Source: Gemmatimonadota bacterium (GTDB lineage: Bacteria > Latescibacterota > UBA2968 > UBA8231). From it: a stretch of DNA of 64,000 nt. Of this stretch, positions 50,727-57,759 are shown one piece after another. Position 1 is the stretch's first letter. Every line of letters begins with the position of its first letter. The notes below the pieces were generated by a model. The model searched no databases, was not told where the DNA came from, and saw only the letters and a list, made by a program, of their open reading frames with translations. Position numbers and translations under genes: made by a program. Location: assembly GCA_028875345.1 (NCBI GenBank), contig JAPPEG010000068.1, positions 1-64,000 on the forward strand, given 5' to 3'.

Positions 50727-50770
50727 CCGTGGCTCGTTGCGTAAGGCTGCGGCGTTATTTGCGCTTGGCT

Positions 50771-51016
50771 ATGAAAATCAAGGTTTTATTTTTTGCTTCC
50801 TGCCGCGATGCCGTAGGCCTCAGAAGCTGTGAGTGGGAGATCGCCGAAGGCTATCGGGTCGCGGACTTGCAGCGCGAACTCGTGGCCGCATATCCGCAAC
50901 TGGCCGCGGTGCAGCAGGTGTTGTCGATTGCGGTCAATTCCGAGTACGCGGGGAGCCATACCGCGTTAAAAGCCGGCGACGAGGTAGCCCTTATTCCACC
51001 TGTAAGTGGGGGCTGA
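50771..51016 (+). CDS. moaD: Molybdopterin synthase sulfur carrier subunit
   Basis: An 81-aa ubiquitin-like protein ending in the required Gly-Gly (IPPVSGG), the carrier whose thiocarboxylate supplies sulfur for molybdopterin. KIKVLFFASCRDAVGL begins the fold. The track begins at 50723, but ATG 50771 opens the first strand. moaE follows directly. Its presence implies molybdoenzymes elsewhere in the genome. Confidence 0.92.
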   Translation: MKIKVLFFASCRDAVGLRSCEWEIAEGYRVADLQRELVAAYPQLAAVQQVLSIAVNSEYAGSHTALKAGDEVALIPPVSGG

Positions 51017-51017
51017 C

Positions 51018-51446
51018 GTGTTCAAAATTACCGAAGACCCAATTGAACCCAGCGATTTGTTTGCCGACGTGGTGCGCGATGAAAATGGCGCGGTGGCCAC
51101 GTTTGCCGGCGTGGTGCGCAATCACTCCGGGGACAAGCAAACCGAGTACTTGGTGTACGAAGCGTATCCGGCTATGGCCGAGAGGAAGATGGCGGAGATT
51201 GGCAAAGAACTGAAGGCGCGGTGGGGCGTCGTGGACATCGGGATGATTCACCGCGTAGGAAAGCTCGAAATCGGGGAGATCAGTGTGTTAATTGCCGTCG
51301 CTAGCCCTCATCGAGCCGAGGCGCTGGCTGCGTGTCAGTACGCCATTGATCGACTCAAGCAGATCGTGCCGATATGGAAGAAGGAAGTAGGGGTTGAGGG
51401 TGAAAGCTGGGTTGAAGGACCACAGGCAGCCTATGAAGGCCGCTAA
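51018..51446 (+). CDS. moaE: Molybdopterin synthase catalytic subunit
   Basis: A 142-aa MoaE: GAVATFAGVVRNHSGDKQTEYLVYEAYPAMAER near residue 24, IGMIHRVGKLEIGEISVLIAVASPHR near 72 and VPIWKKE near 118, which holds the catalytic lysines. GTG 51018, two bases after the moaD stop, is preferred over the track start at 51006 that overlaps moaD. Together MoaD and MoaE convert cyclic pyranopterin monophosphate to molybdopterin. The phosphatase gene follows after 2 bp. Confidence 0.93.
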   Translation: MFKITEDPIEPSDLFADVVRDENGAVATFAGVVRNHSGDKQTEYLVYEAYPAMAERKMAEIGKELKARWGVVDIGMIHRVGKLEIGEISVLIAVASPHRAEALAACQYAIDRLKQIVPIWKKEVGVEGESWVEGPQAAYEGR

Positions 51447-51448
51447 GT

Positions 51449-51949
51449 ATGGTGTTCAACTTTGGTTGGCTATTAGAGGGCCGGTTGGCAGGTGCCGGGC
51501 AGATTGGTGGTTGGGGGGAGGACGAGCGGCTGGAGGACGATCTCGATTTGCTGGCGGCGCAGGGCGTAAAGGCGATTGTGTCGCTAACCGCGAATGCCCT
51601 GCCAGCGGGCGAGGTGGCGGCGCGCAATATGGTGTACTTGCACTTGCCCATACAGGATATGCAGTCGCCTTCGCTGAGGGATATACGAGCGTTTGTCCAA
51701 TTCGTTGACGAGGCAGTCGAGCAAGGCCGGCCGGTGATGGTCCATTGCAGTGCGGGATTGGGGCGCACGGGCACGATGTTGGCGAGTTATTTGGTAAGAA
51801 TGGGCAGCAGTGCGGCAGATGCCCTAGCACAGGTGCGGAACCTGCGTCCTGGCTCGGTGGAAACAGCCGCCCAAGAACGGGCCGTATATGAATACGCCGT
51901 GCATCTTGGGCAATTGACACAGTGGGGCGGCACCAGTACATTGAAATAA
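51449..51949 (+). CDS. Dual-specificity protein phosphatase (cysteine-based)
   Basis: A 166-aa phosphatase with the P-loop VHCSAGLGRTG, Cys100 and Arg106 (HCxxGxxR), and IQDMQSPSL near residue 68 supplying the general-acid Asp. The compact length matches atypical dual-specificity phosphatases; substrates can be phosphoproteins, phospholipids or phosphorylated small molecules. It starts 2 bp after moaE, so it is in the same operon. A hairpin follows its stop. Confidence 0.9.
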   Translation: MVFNFGWLLEGRLAGAGQIGGWGEDERLEDDLDLLAAQGVKAIVSLTANALPAGEVAARNMVYLHLPIQDMQSPSLRDIRAFVQFVDEAVEQGRPVMVHCSAGLGRTGTMLASYLVRMGSSAADALAQVRNLRPGSVETAAQERAVYEYAVHLGQLTQWGGTSTLK

Positions 51950-51951
51950 TA

Positions 51952-51973
51952 GTGTAGCCCCGAGTGGCTACAC
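51952..51973 (+). promoter_or_regulatory. Perfect hairpin in the leader of the zinc-ribbon gene
   Basis: GTGTAGCC-CCGAGT-GGCTACAC forms an 8-bp perfect stem. No T-run follows. It lies between the phosphatase stop and the RBS of the 64-aa protein. Confidence 0.55.
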
Positions 51974-51997
51974 GCTAAAACCGGAGGAGAGGGTCGG

Positions 51998-52192
51998 ATG
52001 GAAAAGGCTGATTTTCCTGAGTGTTTGAAGTGCAAGGAAGGTGTTTTGATTCCGCTTTCCGACTATGGAAGAGACGGCGCAGCCATTCACTACAAAGCGT
52101 GGGCCTGCACTAATCCAAGTTGCGGATACCATATAAGAATTGATAACGGCGAGTTGAGTATCGGCGAGGAACTCAAGAAATCGTTTAAGTGA
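51998..52192 (+). CDS. Small zinc-ribbon protein
   Basis: A 64-aa protein beginning MEKADFPECLKCKEGVLIP and continuing ACTNPSCGYHI: a CxxC knuckle near residue 9 and a CxxxxC pair near residue 37 suggest a zinc ribbon. The C-terminus is Glu/Lys rich (GEELKKSFK). GGAGGAGAGG precedes ATG 51998. No family is recognised beyond the metal-binding pattern. A clear terminator follows, so it is the last gene before the mobile element. Confidence 0.7.
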   Translation: MEKADFPECLKCKEGVLIPLSDYGRDGAAIHYKAWACTNPSCGYHIRIDNGELSIGEELKKSFK

Positions 52193-52240
52193 GCGGTCCC
52201 GTCTTCGCCTTTGGCACGCGGTAAAAGTAGTAGATTACGA

Positions 52241-52275
52241 GAAGAGGCCCCTTTTTGCGGAGCCTCTTCTTCTTG
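52241..52275 (+). terminator. Intrinsic terminator after the zinc-ribbon gene
   Basis: GAAGAGGC and GCCTCTTC form an 8-bp stem around a 13-nt loop, followed by TTCTTGT. It lies immediately outside the right end of the TnpB element. Confidence 0.75.
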
Positions 52276-52279
52276 TCAA

Positions 52280-52440
52280 CACTGACGGCTAAAGCGCGTC
52301 AGCTTATCCCTAGCCGTTACCCCGCCGCTGCGGAGTAGGCTGAAACTATAGGCGCGTTGACAAGCGCCCTTGCCCGGATATTCCGGGCGGCGTTGCAATC
52401 GGCGTGAGCCTGATGTCCACACTGCTTGCAACAAAACCGA
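52280..52440 (-). ncRNA. Candidate omega-RNA (TnpB guide RNA) at the right end
   Basis: TnpB nucleases use an RNA from the 3' end of their gene and the right end of the element, whose 3' tail is a guide copied from flanking DNA. Here the region runs from the tnpB C-terminus through the hairpin at 52282-52302; the guide would begin at about 52280 and read into the adjacent terminator. Extent is inferred. Confidence 0.4.
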
Positions 52441-53435
52441 GCTTGTGAGGAGCGATTACCGCGTTCGACATGCCCACACTGGGAACACCTCTGAGAGGTG
52501 TATTGGGGATCGACGATCTTGAGCAGCACGCCAGCGGCTTCAGCCTTGTAGCTGATAAACTGGCGAAGCTGGTCGAACCCCCAACTTCCCATGCGGTTGC
52601 GTTGCGGCTTGCGAAACCGTATCCGTTCACGGATGCCCTTGAGGTCTTCAAGGGCAATACCGCGCCCGGTGTCTTTGGCCTTCGCAACGAGTCGCTTAGA
52701 AATACAGTGATTGGTATTGCGACGAAAGCGTGCTTCGCGGTCCGCAATGCGCTTGAGCCTCCTACGGATGCGCTTACGTCGTCGATGATTGGCAGCCAGA
52801 TCAGCCGCCGATTGAAGAGCTTGTTTGTGTGTCTGGACTTTAACGCGGACGGCCTCCACATCTTCGCCGGTGTGGAGTTCCCCATCGGAGTCGGTGGCAA
52901 GGTTCTCTACGCCAAGATCAACGCCGAGGAAGTCGTCTCTTTCGCACGGCGGTTCCGGCTCATGCTCGACACAAGCCATGATAAACCACTTGCCATCTTT
53001 GCGACGTACCAGTTCAGCAAATTGCTTGACTTGGTCAAACTGCTCGGCTTGGTAGTCACCCAGCACCATCGAGATGTCGTGCCGGACGCCATCGGCCGTC
53101 TTGATATTGACGGTCGTCAGGCTCTTGTAGCGGAATGCACCCTTGCGGTAAGGAATCGCTGCCAAGGGACGAAACGACACCCGCTTGGACTTATCGCGCT
53201 TGTAGGCCGCCGCTACTTGGGCAAATGTCAGAATCGCAATATCAGCCGGAAGGGCAAACGTCTCACGCACTTCGTAATAATACAGCTTATGCAGGGCATA
53301 CGAGTTGGCCAACTGACGTGCAAAGGCTTTCTCAGCTACCCAATTACACGCGGCATTAAAGCGACGCATCGTTTCTTCAAGCGCGTCTGCTTGCTCTGCC
53401 GAAGGAAGGAGCTTGATTTGGATAATCCGTTTCAT
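52317..53435 (-). CDS. tnpB: RNA-guided endonuclease TnpB
   Basis: A 372-aa TnpB. The RuvC-like catalytic residues are present: Asp173 in GVDLGVENLATDS, Glu263 in GIALEDLKGI and Asp346 in HADCNAARNI. A four-Cys zinc finger lies between the last two (CSQCGH and FCCKQCGH). MKRIIQIKLLPSAEQADAL begins the typical N-terminal domain; the track start at 53594 translates the element's left-end hairpin and is rejected in favour of ATG 53435. The full catalytic triad suggests an active nuclease that cuts guide-matched DNA and helps keep the element. Confidence 0.92.
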   Translation of the reverse strand: MKRIIQIKLLPSAEQADALEETMRRFNAACNWVAEKAFARQLANSYALHKLYYYEVRETFALPADIAILTFAQVAAAYKRDKSKRVSFRPLAAIPYRKGAFRYKSLTTVNIKTADGVRHDISMVLGDYQAEQFDQVKQFAELVRRKDGKWFIMACVEHEPEPPCERDDFLGVDLGVENLATDSDGELHTGEDVEAVRVKVQTHKQALQSAADLAANHRRRKRIRRRLKRIADREARFRRNTNHCISKRLVAKAKDTGRGIALEDLKGIRERIRFRKPQRNRMGSWGFDQLRQFISYKAEAAGVLLKIVDPQYTSQRCSQCGHVERGNRSSQARFCCKQCGHQAHADCNAARNIRARALVNAPIVSAYSAAAG

Positions 53436-53580
53436 AGGAGTAATTATAGCCATAGGGCGATACGCTGTCAAACTATATCGTCCTTCACTCAGGGAGCCTT
53501 CGGCCCCGTCGTTCAGGCCGCTCTCTTTTCCCCTGCCAGCTAAAGCAGGCAGTACCCAAGGGAGATTTTTATAGGGTCTA

Positions 53581-54513
53581 TTGTTGGCCAACATCAGTGT
53601 AAGCAGTTGGGGAATCAGGGCAGGTGCCTTGGTCTTATCTTTTGCGCTGTGGCTTCACGCAGTTACAGAGAAGTACTACGATAAAGAAGTTGCAGTGCGC
53701 CTCTGGATCGAAGTCCCTACGCCGGGCGAGGGTGTGAATGGGGATATGGTGCTGGCCAGTGAAGTGCCTTCCACGGTTCGCGTCTTGGTCACTGGCGGGG
53801 GCAAGGATCTGCTGTTTGACTTGGACGACGATTCCTTTGTCTTGAAGTTGCGGGCCGAAGGCAAGAATCGGATCCACCGCTTGACTCCTTCCCAAATCAC
53901 CAAGCGGGCGGCCGACTTGGATGTCGAAGTCAAGGAAATTCTCGAACCAAAAGAAATTGCAATTGCCCTAGCGCCAAGGATGGAACGGGATGTGCCCGTG
54001 CGGGTGCAAGCGAGTATAGAAGTGGCTGCTGCCCACGTACAGGTGACGCCGGTGCAAGCCGATCCCGCGCTCGTCCGGGTGATCGGCCCGCAGCAGCAGG
54101 TCGCAGCATTGCGTTATGTGGATACGGATTCGCTGGTTTTGCAGGATATCCGGGAAGATGTGGATGTGAAGTGGTCTTTGCGACATCCCGAGCACACGCA
54201 ACTCGCGTTCGTACCGGAGGCTGTAAGCGTGCGCGCCACCGTGCAGATGTTAGCCGAGGACGATTTAATCGGAGTGCCGATTACCGTGCGTCATGCCGGT
54301 GAGGCGCGCCTGCGGCCCGAGCCGGCCACCGCCCAAGTCAAGGTGCGCGGCGGGGTTGGCGTGATCACCCAACTCGACCCGGCCCGCGACATAGAGCTGT
54401 ACGTAGATTACGCCGAATATCAAGGGAATGCGCTGCCAGTACACAGCGCCGAGACATCGCTTTTTGAGGTGCGCCAGATCGCGCCGGCATACGTCGATTT
54501 GGTGAGCTACTAG
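53581..54513 (+). CDS. YbbR-domain protein (CdaR-like)
   Basis: A 310-aa protein with one N-terminal membrane helix (AGALVLSFALWLHAV) and an extracytoplasmic region of several YbbR-type beta repeats (PSTVRVLVTGGGKDL, DPALVRVIGPQQQVAAL). CdaR-type YbbR proteins regulate the diadenylate cyclase CdaA, which is normally the gene just upstream. Here the upstream neighbour is the TnpB element, ending about 25 bp before the start, and no cdaA is present. Start is TTG 53581 or 53584 without a good RBS, so the native 5' end may have been disturbed. Confidence 0.85.
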   Translation: MLANISVSSWGIRAGALVLSFALWLHAVTEKYYDKEVAVRLWIEVPTPGEGVNGDMVLASEVPSTVRVLVTGGGKDLLFDLDDDSFVLKLRAEGKNRIHRLTPSQITKRAADLDVEVKEILEPKEIAIALAPRMERDVPVRVQASIEVAAAHVQVTPVQADPALVRVIGPQQQVAALRYVDTDSLVLQDIREDVDVKWSLRHPEHTQLAFVPEAVSVRATVQMLAEDDLIGVPITVRHAGEARLRPEPATAQVKVRGGVGVITQLDPARDIELYVDYAEYQGNALPVHSAETSLFEVRQIAPAYVDLVSY

Positions 54514-54515
54514 GA

Positions 54516-55526
54516 ATGTTAGTACTGGGACTAGAGACCTCCTGCGATGAGACGGCCGCGGCAGTCGTCGATGAGTCGTACGCCGTGCATTCCAATATCA
54601 TCTTCTCGCAACAAGATCACGCTCCATACGGGGGCGTAGTGCCCGAGCTGGCTTCGCGCGCCCATATGCGTGCTTTGGTGCCAGTCGTGCGACAGGCCCT
54701 AGCGACCGCCGGCGTTGGGTGGGAAGAAGTGGATGGGGTGGCAGCGACGCGAGGCCCTGGCTTAGTCGGGTCGTTGATCGTGGGACTATCACTGGCCAAG
54801 GGGTTGGTGTTGGCGCGCAACAAGCCGCTGGTGGGCGTCCATCACCTAGAGGCCCACGTGTTTTCCAACTTGGTCGCCGCACAGGTCGAGGTCCCCTTCC
54901 TGACGTTGCTGGTGTCGGGCGGACACACCGAGTTGATCTTGGTGCGCGAACTCGGCTCATACGAAGTGCTGGGCCGCACGCGCGACGACGCGGCTGGCGA
55001 GGCATTTGACAAGGTCGCCAAGCTGCTGGGCCTACTGCCTGGGGAAGGGGTGGTGGCCGGTGGTCGGCTCATCGCCGAGTTGGCCGAGGATGGCGATCCC
55101 GAGGCCATTGACTTCCCTCGCGCCCTCGTGGACGAGATAGACTTCAGCTTCAGTGGCCTCAAGACCTCGGTGTTACACTACGTCCGCTCTCTTACCCCGC
55201 AAGAGCGCACGGCCCAGCTCGCCCATATTGCCGCTAGCTTCCAAGAAGCCGTAGTAGATGCCTTGGTCGCTAAGACCCTGCTGGCCTTGGAGCGAGCAGA
55301 CGTGGCGACTGTATGCCTTGCGGGCGGCGTTGCCGCCAACCAGCGGCTGCGCCAGCGGCTGCGCGTCGCGGTCGAGCACCGCGGCCTAGCCTTCCATTGT
55401 CCGGCGTACGATTTGTGTACAGATAACGCCGCTATGGTAGGGGCTGTTGGGGCCTTCTACCTCAGTCGCGGCGTCTGCGACAGTCTCAATGTGGACGCCG
55501 CTCCCCGCTTGGGCTGGCGTGTCTGA
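54516..55526 (+). CDS. tsaD: tRNA N6-adenosine threonylcarbamoyltransferase
   Basis: Forms the t6A modification at position 37 of ANN-decoding tRNAs, with TsaB and TsaE. The 336-aa protein has MLVLGLETSCDETAAAVVD at the N-terminus, GGVVPELASRAHMRAL near residue 38 and LLVSGGHTELI near 129, all hallmarks of the Kae1/TsaD family, with LAGGVAANQRLRQRL near 268 for nucleotide binding. It starts 2 bp after the YbbR gene and its 3' end overlaps the VWA gene by 8 bp. Confidence 0.95.
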   Translation: MLVLGLETSCDETAAAVVDESYAVHSNIIFSQQDHAPYGGVVPELASRAHMRALVPVVRQALATAGVGWEEVDGVAATRGPGLVGSLIVGLSLAKGLVLARNKPLVGVHHLEAHVFSNLVAAQVEVPFLTLLVSGGHTELILVRELGSYEVLGRTRDDAAGEAFDKVAKLLGLLPGEGVVAGGRLIAELAEDGDPEAIDFPRALVDEIDFSFSGLKTSVLHYVRSLTPQERTAQLAHIAASFQEAVVDALVAKTLLALERADVATVCLAGGVAANQRLRQRLRVAVEHRGLAFHCPAYDLCTDNAAMVGAVGAFYLSRGVCDSLNVDAAPRLGWRV

Positions 55527-57657
55527 GTGGTCGGATAGCCACCTCCAGCTAGCGGGACCACGCGTATTTCTCGTCCTGCTGCCCTTCCTACTCGCATTCG
55601 TTTATTGGGTATATCAGCGGACGTATCCGCAGGTTGATCCCAAGCGCCGCATGGTGCTCGTGGCGTTGCGCGCCGCGGCTGTGGCCTTGCTAACTATGGT
55701 ATTGTGCGAGCCAGTTTTGACGTGGTGGCACCAGCAGGTCATCCGACCGCTGGTGTTGGTGTTGGTCGATACGAGCCCGAGCATGAGGGTAGCCGACGGG
55801 CCTGTCACGCGACTACAACAGGCGGTGGCCGTGCTGGGCGACGAGCGTTGGTCAGCGCGCTTGCAGCAGGCCGAAGTCCGCGCTTGGGGATTTGCCGAGT
55901 CGGCGTATCCGCTCGCGCTTGATACGGTCGCGACCGCAAGTACTCGCGGTCAGGCGACCAATATAGGCCGCGCTCTCGCCGCTAGCTTGGAGGTGGTCAC
56001 CGAGCGGGAGCGCGTGCAAGGCGTGGTCCTATTCTCCGACGGAGGCCACAACTTGGGCCGCGACCCCGTGCAACTGGGAGCGGAATTGGGCGTGCCCGTA
56101 TACGCGCTTGGTGTGGGGGGCGCAGAGGTACCCGTCGATGTCCAGCTAGTGGACGTGCGCACGGCCGAAACCGGATACATCGGTCAGAGCCAGCCAATTG
56201 ACGCCGAGGTGCGGAGTTGGGGATACGAAGGACAGCGCGTGGAAGTCCAGCTCTACGAGGGAGAGCGATTGCTCCAGAGACAATTGCTGCTGTTGGCCGG
56301 CGATGGACAGGTGCAGCGCGTTTCCTTTGCAGTGACGCCCCAGCAGGCTGGGCCGCGCATTTTTCGCGTGGCCATTGCGTCCGTGCCCGGGGAATTTGCG
56401 ACCGCAGACAACGAGGCCCTTGCGTTTACCCACATTCTCGCCGGGCGCACGCGGGTGCTGTTGCTAGCCGGAGGCCCCAGCGAGGATTTGGCCTTTTTGC
56501 GTCGCAGTTTAAGCGCAGATTCGAGTTGGGTAGTAGAGGCTATGATTCAGCGAGAGCCGGACGCGTTCTACGGTGGCGCGTGGAGTCCGGCTGTTTTGCA
56601 GGGTCGGGATGTGGTGCTGGTGAATCCGGGCGAGTGGCTGCTCAACGGCCCACCTGCCACTGCATTGGTCCAGCATGTGTACGCCGGTGCCGGTTTGCTC
56701 GTCGTTGGGGGCCCCAAGATGGCGCGGGCTTGGCGGGCCGACTCACCGCTGGCTGCGCTCATGCCGCTTCAGGTAGCTGGTCCTGTGCCCTTTGTGCCGG
56801 GCGAGGTCTTGTTGCGACTCAGCGCGGGCGGGCGGCACCATCCGGTCGTGCGCCAGCCCGCGGGGGTGGACGATCCGTGGCTTCGGTTGCCACCGCTGCC
56901 GGGCTACTTTCGCACGGCGCAGCAGCGGCCGGGTACCACCGTGCTGGTCGAGAGCGCAGGCGGCGAGCCTGTCGTAGTTGTGAGCGCGTATGGCGCGGGC
57001 AAGGTCATAGCGGCTCTATCCGCGTCTTTTTGGCGGCTCGACCTGATGAGCAGCGGCGTCGATGGCCAGCCGCAGACCATTCGCACGTTCTGGCGCGACG
57101 CCGCCAAGTGGCTCGCGCTCGACACTCCAGGCGGGCGGGTCCGTGCCTCAACGGAGCGACCCGTGTTCCGGGCGGGAGAGGAAGTGGTTTTCGCGGTGCA
57201 GGTTTTCGACGAACTGCTGAAGCCGCAGCCGGGGGCGACGGTACAGGTCGCGCTAGCCGGGCGAGAAGCATTCGACCTGCAATCACAAGGAGCCGGGCAC
57301 TACCGAGGCGTCGCTAGTGGACTGGCCCCCGGCACGTATGAATACGAGGTCTGGGCCGCAGTGGACCAAGCCGCTATAGGTACGGCTACGGGTCGCTTTG
57401 TCGTCGAAGAGTACAGCATTGAGCTTGGGGATTTGCGCGCCGACCCACTGCTCTTGGGCGAGCTGGCCCGCGCCAGTGGCGGTCGCGCCTATTCGCTTGC
57501 GGACTGGGAGGACATGCTGGAACAGCTTGCGCCGCGCAAGCGTTGGGTCGAAAAGGCCGGGGTTTTGCCGCTGTGGGGGCCGCTGTGGCCCGCTCTTTTG
57601 GCGATTGCCCTGTTGGCTGTCGAGTGGTTTGGACGCAAGCGCAGCGGTATGATCTGA
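55519..57657 (+). CDS. Membrane-anchored VWA-domain protein
   Basis: A 712-aa protein with two N-terminal membrane helices, a von Willebrand factor A domain containing a MIDAS motif (LVLVDTSPSMRV near residue 86, and GVVLFSDGGHN near 170), a large extracytoplasmic region with Ig-like folds and a C-terminal membrane helix (PLWPALLAIALLAVEWF). The layout resembles Bat-type or glutamine-amidotransferase-like VWA proteins. The track start 55447 would overlap tsaD by 80 bp; GTG 55519 is preferred. Function unknown; probably envelope-related. A weak AU-rich hairpin lies in the 102-bp gap to ftsK. Confidence 0.85.
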   Translation: MSEWSDSHLQLAGPRVFLVLLPFLLAFVYWVYQRTYPQVDPKRRMVLVALRAAAVALLTMVLCEPVLTWWHQQVIRPLVLVLVDTSPSMRVADGPVTRLQQAVAVLGDERWSARLQQAEVRAWGFAESAYPLALDTVATASTRGQATNIGRALAASLEVVTERERVQGVVLFSDGGHNLGRDPVQLGAELGVPVYALGVGGAEVPVDVQLVDVRTAETGYIGQSQPIDAEVRSWGYEGQRVEVQLYEGERLLQRQLLLLAGDGQVQRVSFAVTPQQAGPRIFRVAIASVPGEFATADNEALAFTHILAGRTRVLLLAGGPSEDLAFLRRSLSADSSWVVEAMIQREPDAFYGGAWSPAVLQGRDVVLVNPGEWLLNGPPATALVQHVYAGAGLLVVGGPKMARAWRADSPLAALMPLQVAGPVPFVPGEVLLRLSAGGRHHPVVRQPAGVDDPWLRLPPLPGYFRTAQQRPGTTVLVESAGGEPVVVVSAYGAGKVIAALSASFWRLDLMSSGVDGQPQTIRTFWRDAAKWLALDTPGGRVRASTERPVFRAGEEVVFAVQVFDELLKPQPGATVQVALAGREAFDLQSQGAGHYRGVASGLAPGTYEYEVWAAVDQAAIGTATGRFVVEEYSIELGDLRADPLLLGELARASGGRAYSLADWEDMLEQLAPRKRWVEKAGVLPLWGPLWPALLAIALLAVEWFGRKRSGMI

Positions 57658-57759
57658 CGCGCCGCAAGATGCAAAAAGCCGCGTTTTTGTTTATTTTTTG
57701 TTAATCCCCTTTCCAATCCGATTGCTTCCCAGCCTAGTACTAGCGGAGTCTGCGGCTCT

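Larger units (their letters stand above)
52280..53556 (-). mobile_element. IS200/IS605-type element with tnpB only
   Basis: A 1.28-kb element bounded by subterminal palindromes with the same core: CTGACG-GCTAAAGCG-CGTCAG at 52282-52302 (right end) and CTGCC-AGCTAAAGCA-GGCAG at 53533-53552 (left end). These imperfect hairpins with GCTAAAGC loops are typical of IS200/IS605 ends. No Y1 transposase (tnpA) is present, so it needs one in trans. Exact ends are approximate; no target duplication is expected for this family. Confidence 0.8.

Noticed and set aside
52470-53543. 357-aa plus-strand ORF opposite tnpB
   Set aside because: The minus strand encodes TnpB with all catalytic motifs. The plus frame has no family features and is an antisense shadow.
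53436-53594. N-terminal extension of tnpB in the ORF track
   Set aside because: These 53 codons translate the left-end hairpin region of the element, and TnpB homology begins at the ATG at 53435.
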